Below, in pieces: positions 63,720 through 64,000 of a stretch of DNA of 64,000 nt. Every line of letters starts with the position of its first letter. Position 1 is the stretch's first letter. The translations under genes and the position numbers were made by a program. This stretch comes from Seriola aureovittata. Taxonomy: Eukaryota > Chordata > Actinopteri > Carangiformes > Carangidae. The DNA lies in assembly GCF_021018895.1 (NCBI RefSeq), contig NC_079374.1, forward strand, positions 7,529,712-7,593,711. Direction: 5' to 3'. The notes under the pieces are model-generated. The model saw only the letters and a program-made list of their open reading frames with translations. It was not told where the DNA came from and did no database searches.

Positions 63720-64000
63720 CTGCAGAATCAGTCAGGAGAGAGCAGACCGCATCTGTTCAAACTAGACCAGTTTTAACCTGCATGGGGATCAGAGCATACA
63801 CACACTATACAGTAAATTATTAGCTGGCTGTATATAACAAATAACCTTATTTTAAACCCAGTATCCCACAGTGCTGCAATAAATATAGAATATTTACCCA
63901 AGTATTGTACTTAAGTAGTACTTTATATTATATACTATACTTATACTACTACACTACATATCAGAGGTAAATATTGTAGCCTACCTTTTACTCCACTACT
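63720..64000. other. Right edge of window, probable SLC22 intron
   Basis: AT-rich, ending in a tract like ACTTAAGTAGTACTTTATAT and ATTTACCCAAGTATTGTACTTAAG, which resembles a common fish repeat. No coding exon was seen. Confidence 0.3.

Overview
The window reads as nuclear DNA of a teleost fish. Genes are split into many short exons with GT-AG introns. The spaces between them carry long (CA)n, (GA)n, (TA)n and (GACA)n arrays, tRNA-derived SINEs of fish type, hAT-type remnants and a truncated L1/Tx1-like LINE. The species cannot be named from sequence alone. All gene calls come from joining exons by eye through splice phase and comparing the products with remembered families; no search was run.

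Layout: (1) 672-11159, minus: complete trim45 in 8 exons (588 aa). (2) 12245-15029, minus: vtcn1 (B7-H4) in 4 exons (262 aa), followed at 16907-17083 by a stray extra copy of its second Ig exon and at about 18010-18240 by a broken reverse transcriptase. (3) 18528-22872 and 25327-28476, minus: two tandem type II C-type lectin receptor genes of 6 exons each (255 and 250 aa). Their cytoplasmic and transmembrane exons plus about 2.3 kb of upstream DNA are almost identical, while their stalk and lectin exons have diverged. The upstream block of the second gene carries a 1.37 kb LINE insertion with a 10-bp target duplication. (4) 32143-34029: repeat-rich DNA with a hAT transposase zinc-finger fragment. 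(5) 34030-36082, plus: dnajc15 in 6 exons (150 aa). (6) 38933-54384, minus: sestd1 in 18 exons (747 aa), with a GC-rich probable promoter near 56 kb. (7) 58369 to about 63719, minus: an SLC22 OCTN-like organic cation/carnitine transporter, 10 exons visible, the N-terminal exon lying beyond the window.

The genes do not form a pathway. trim45 beside vtcn1 matches the human neighbourhood on chromosome 1, whereas dnajc15 and sestd1 are on other human chromosomes, so the right half is a fish-specific arrangement. vtcn1 and the lectins are immune surface proteins; trim45 is a RING E3 ligase; dnajc15 is a mitochondrial J protein; sestd1 is a cytosolic lipid-binding spectrin-repeat protein. I found no tRNA or rRNA gene, no CRISPR and no virus. 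The most informative part is the mosaic lectin duplication: two identity regimes in one tandem pair, a dateable LINE, and a dead third exon 1.
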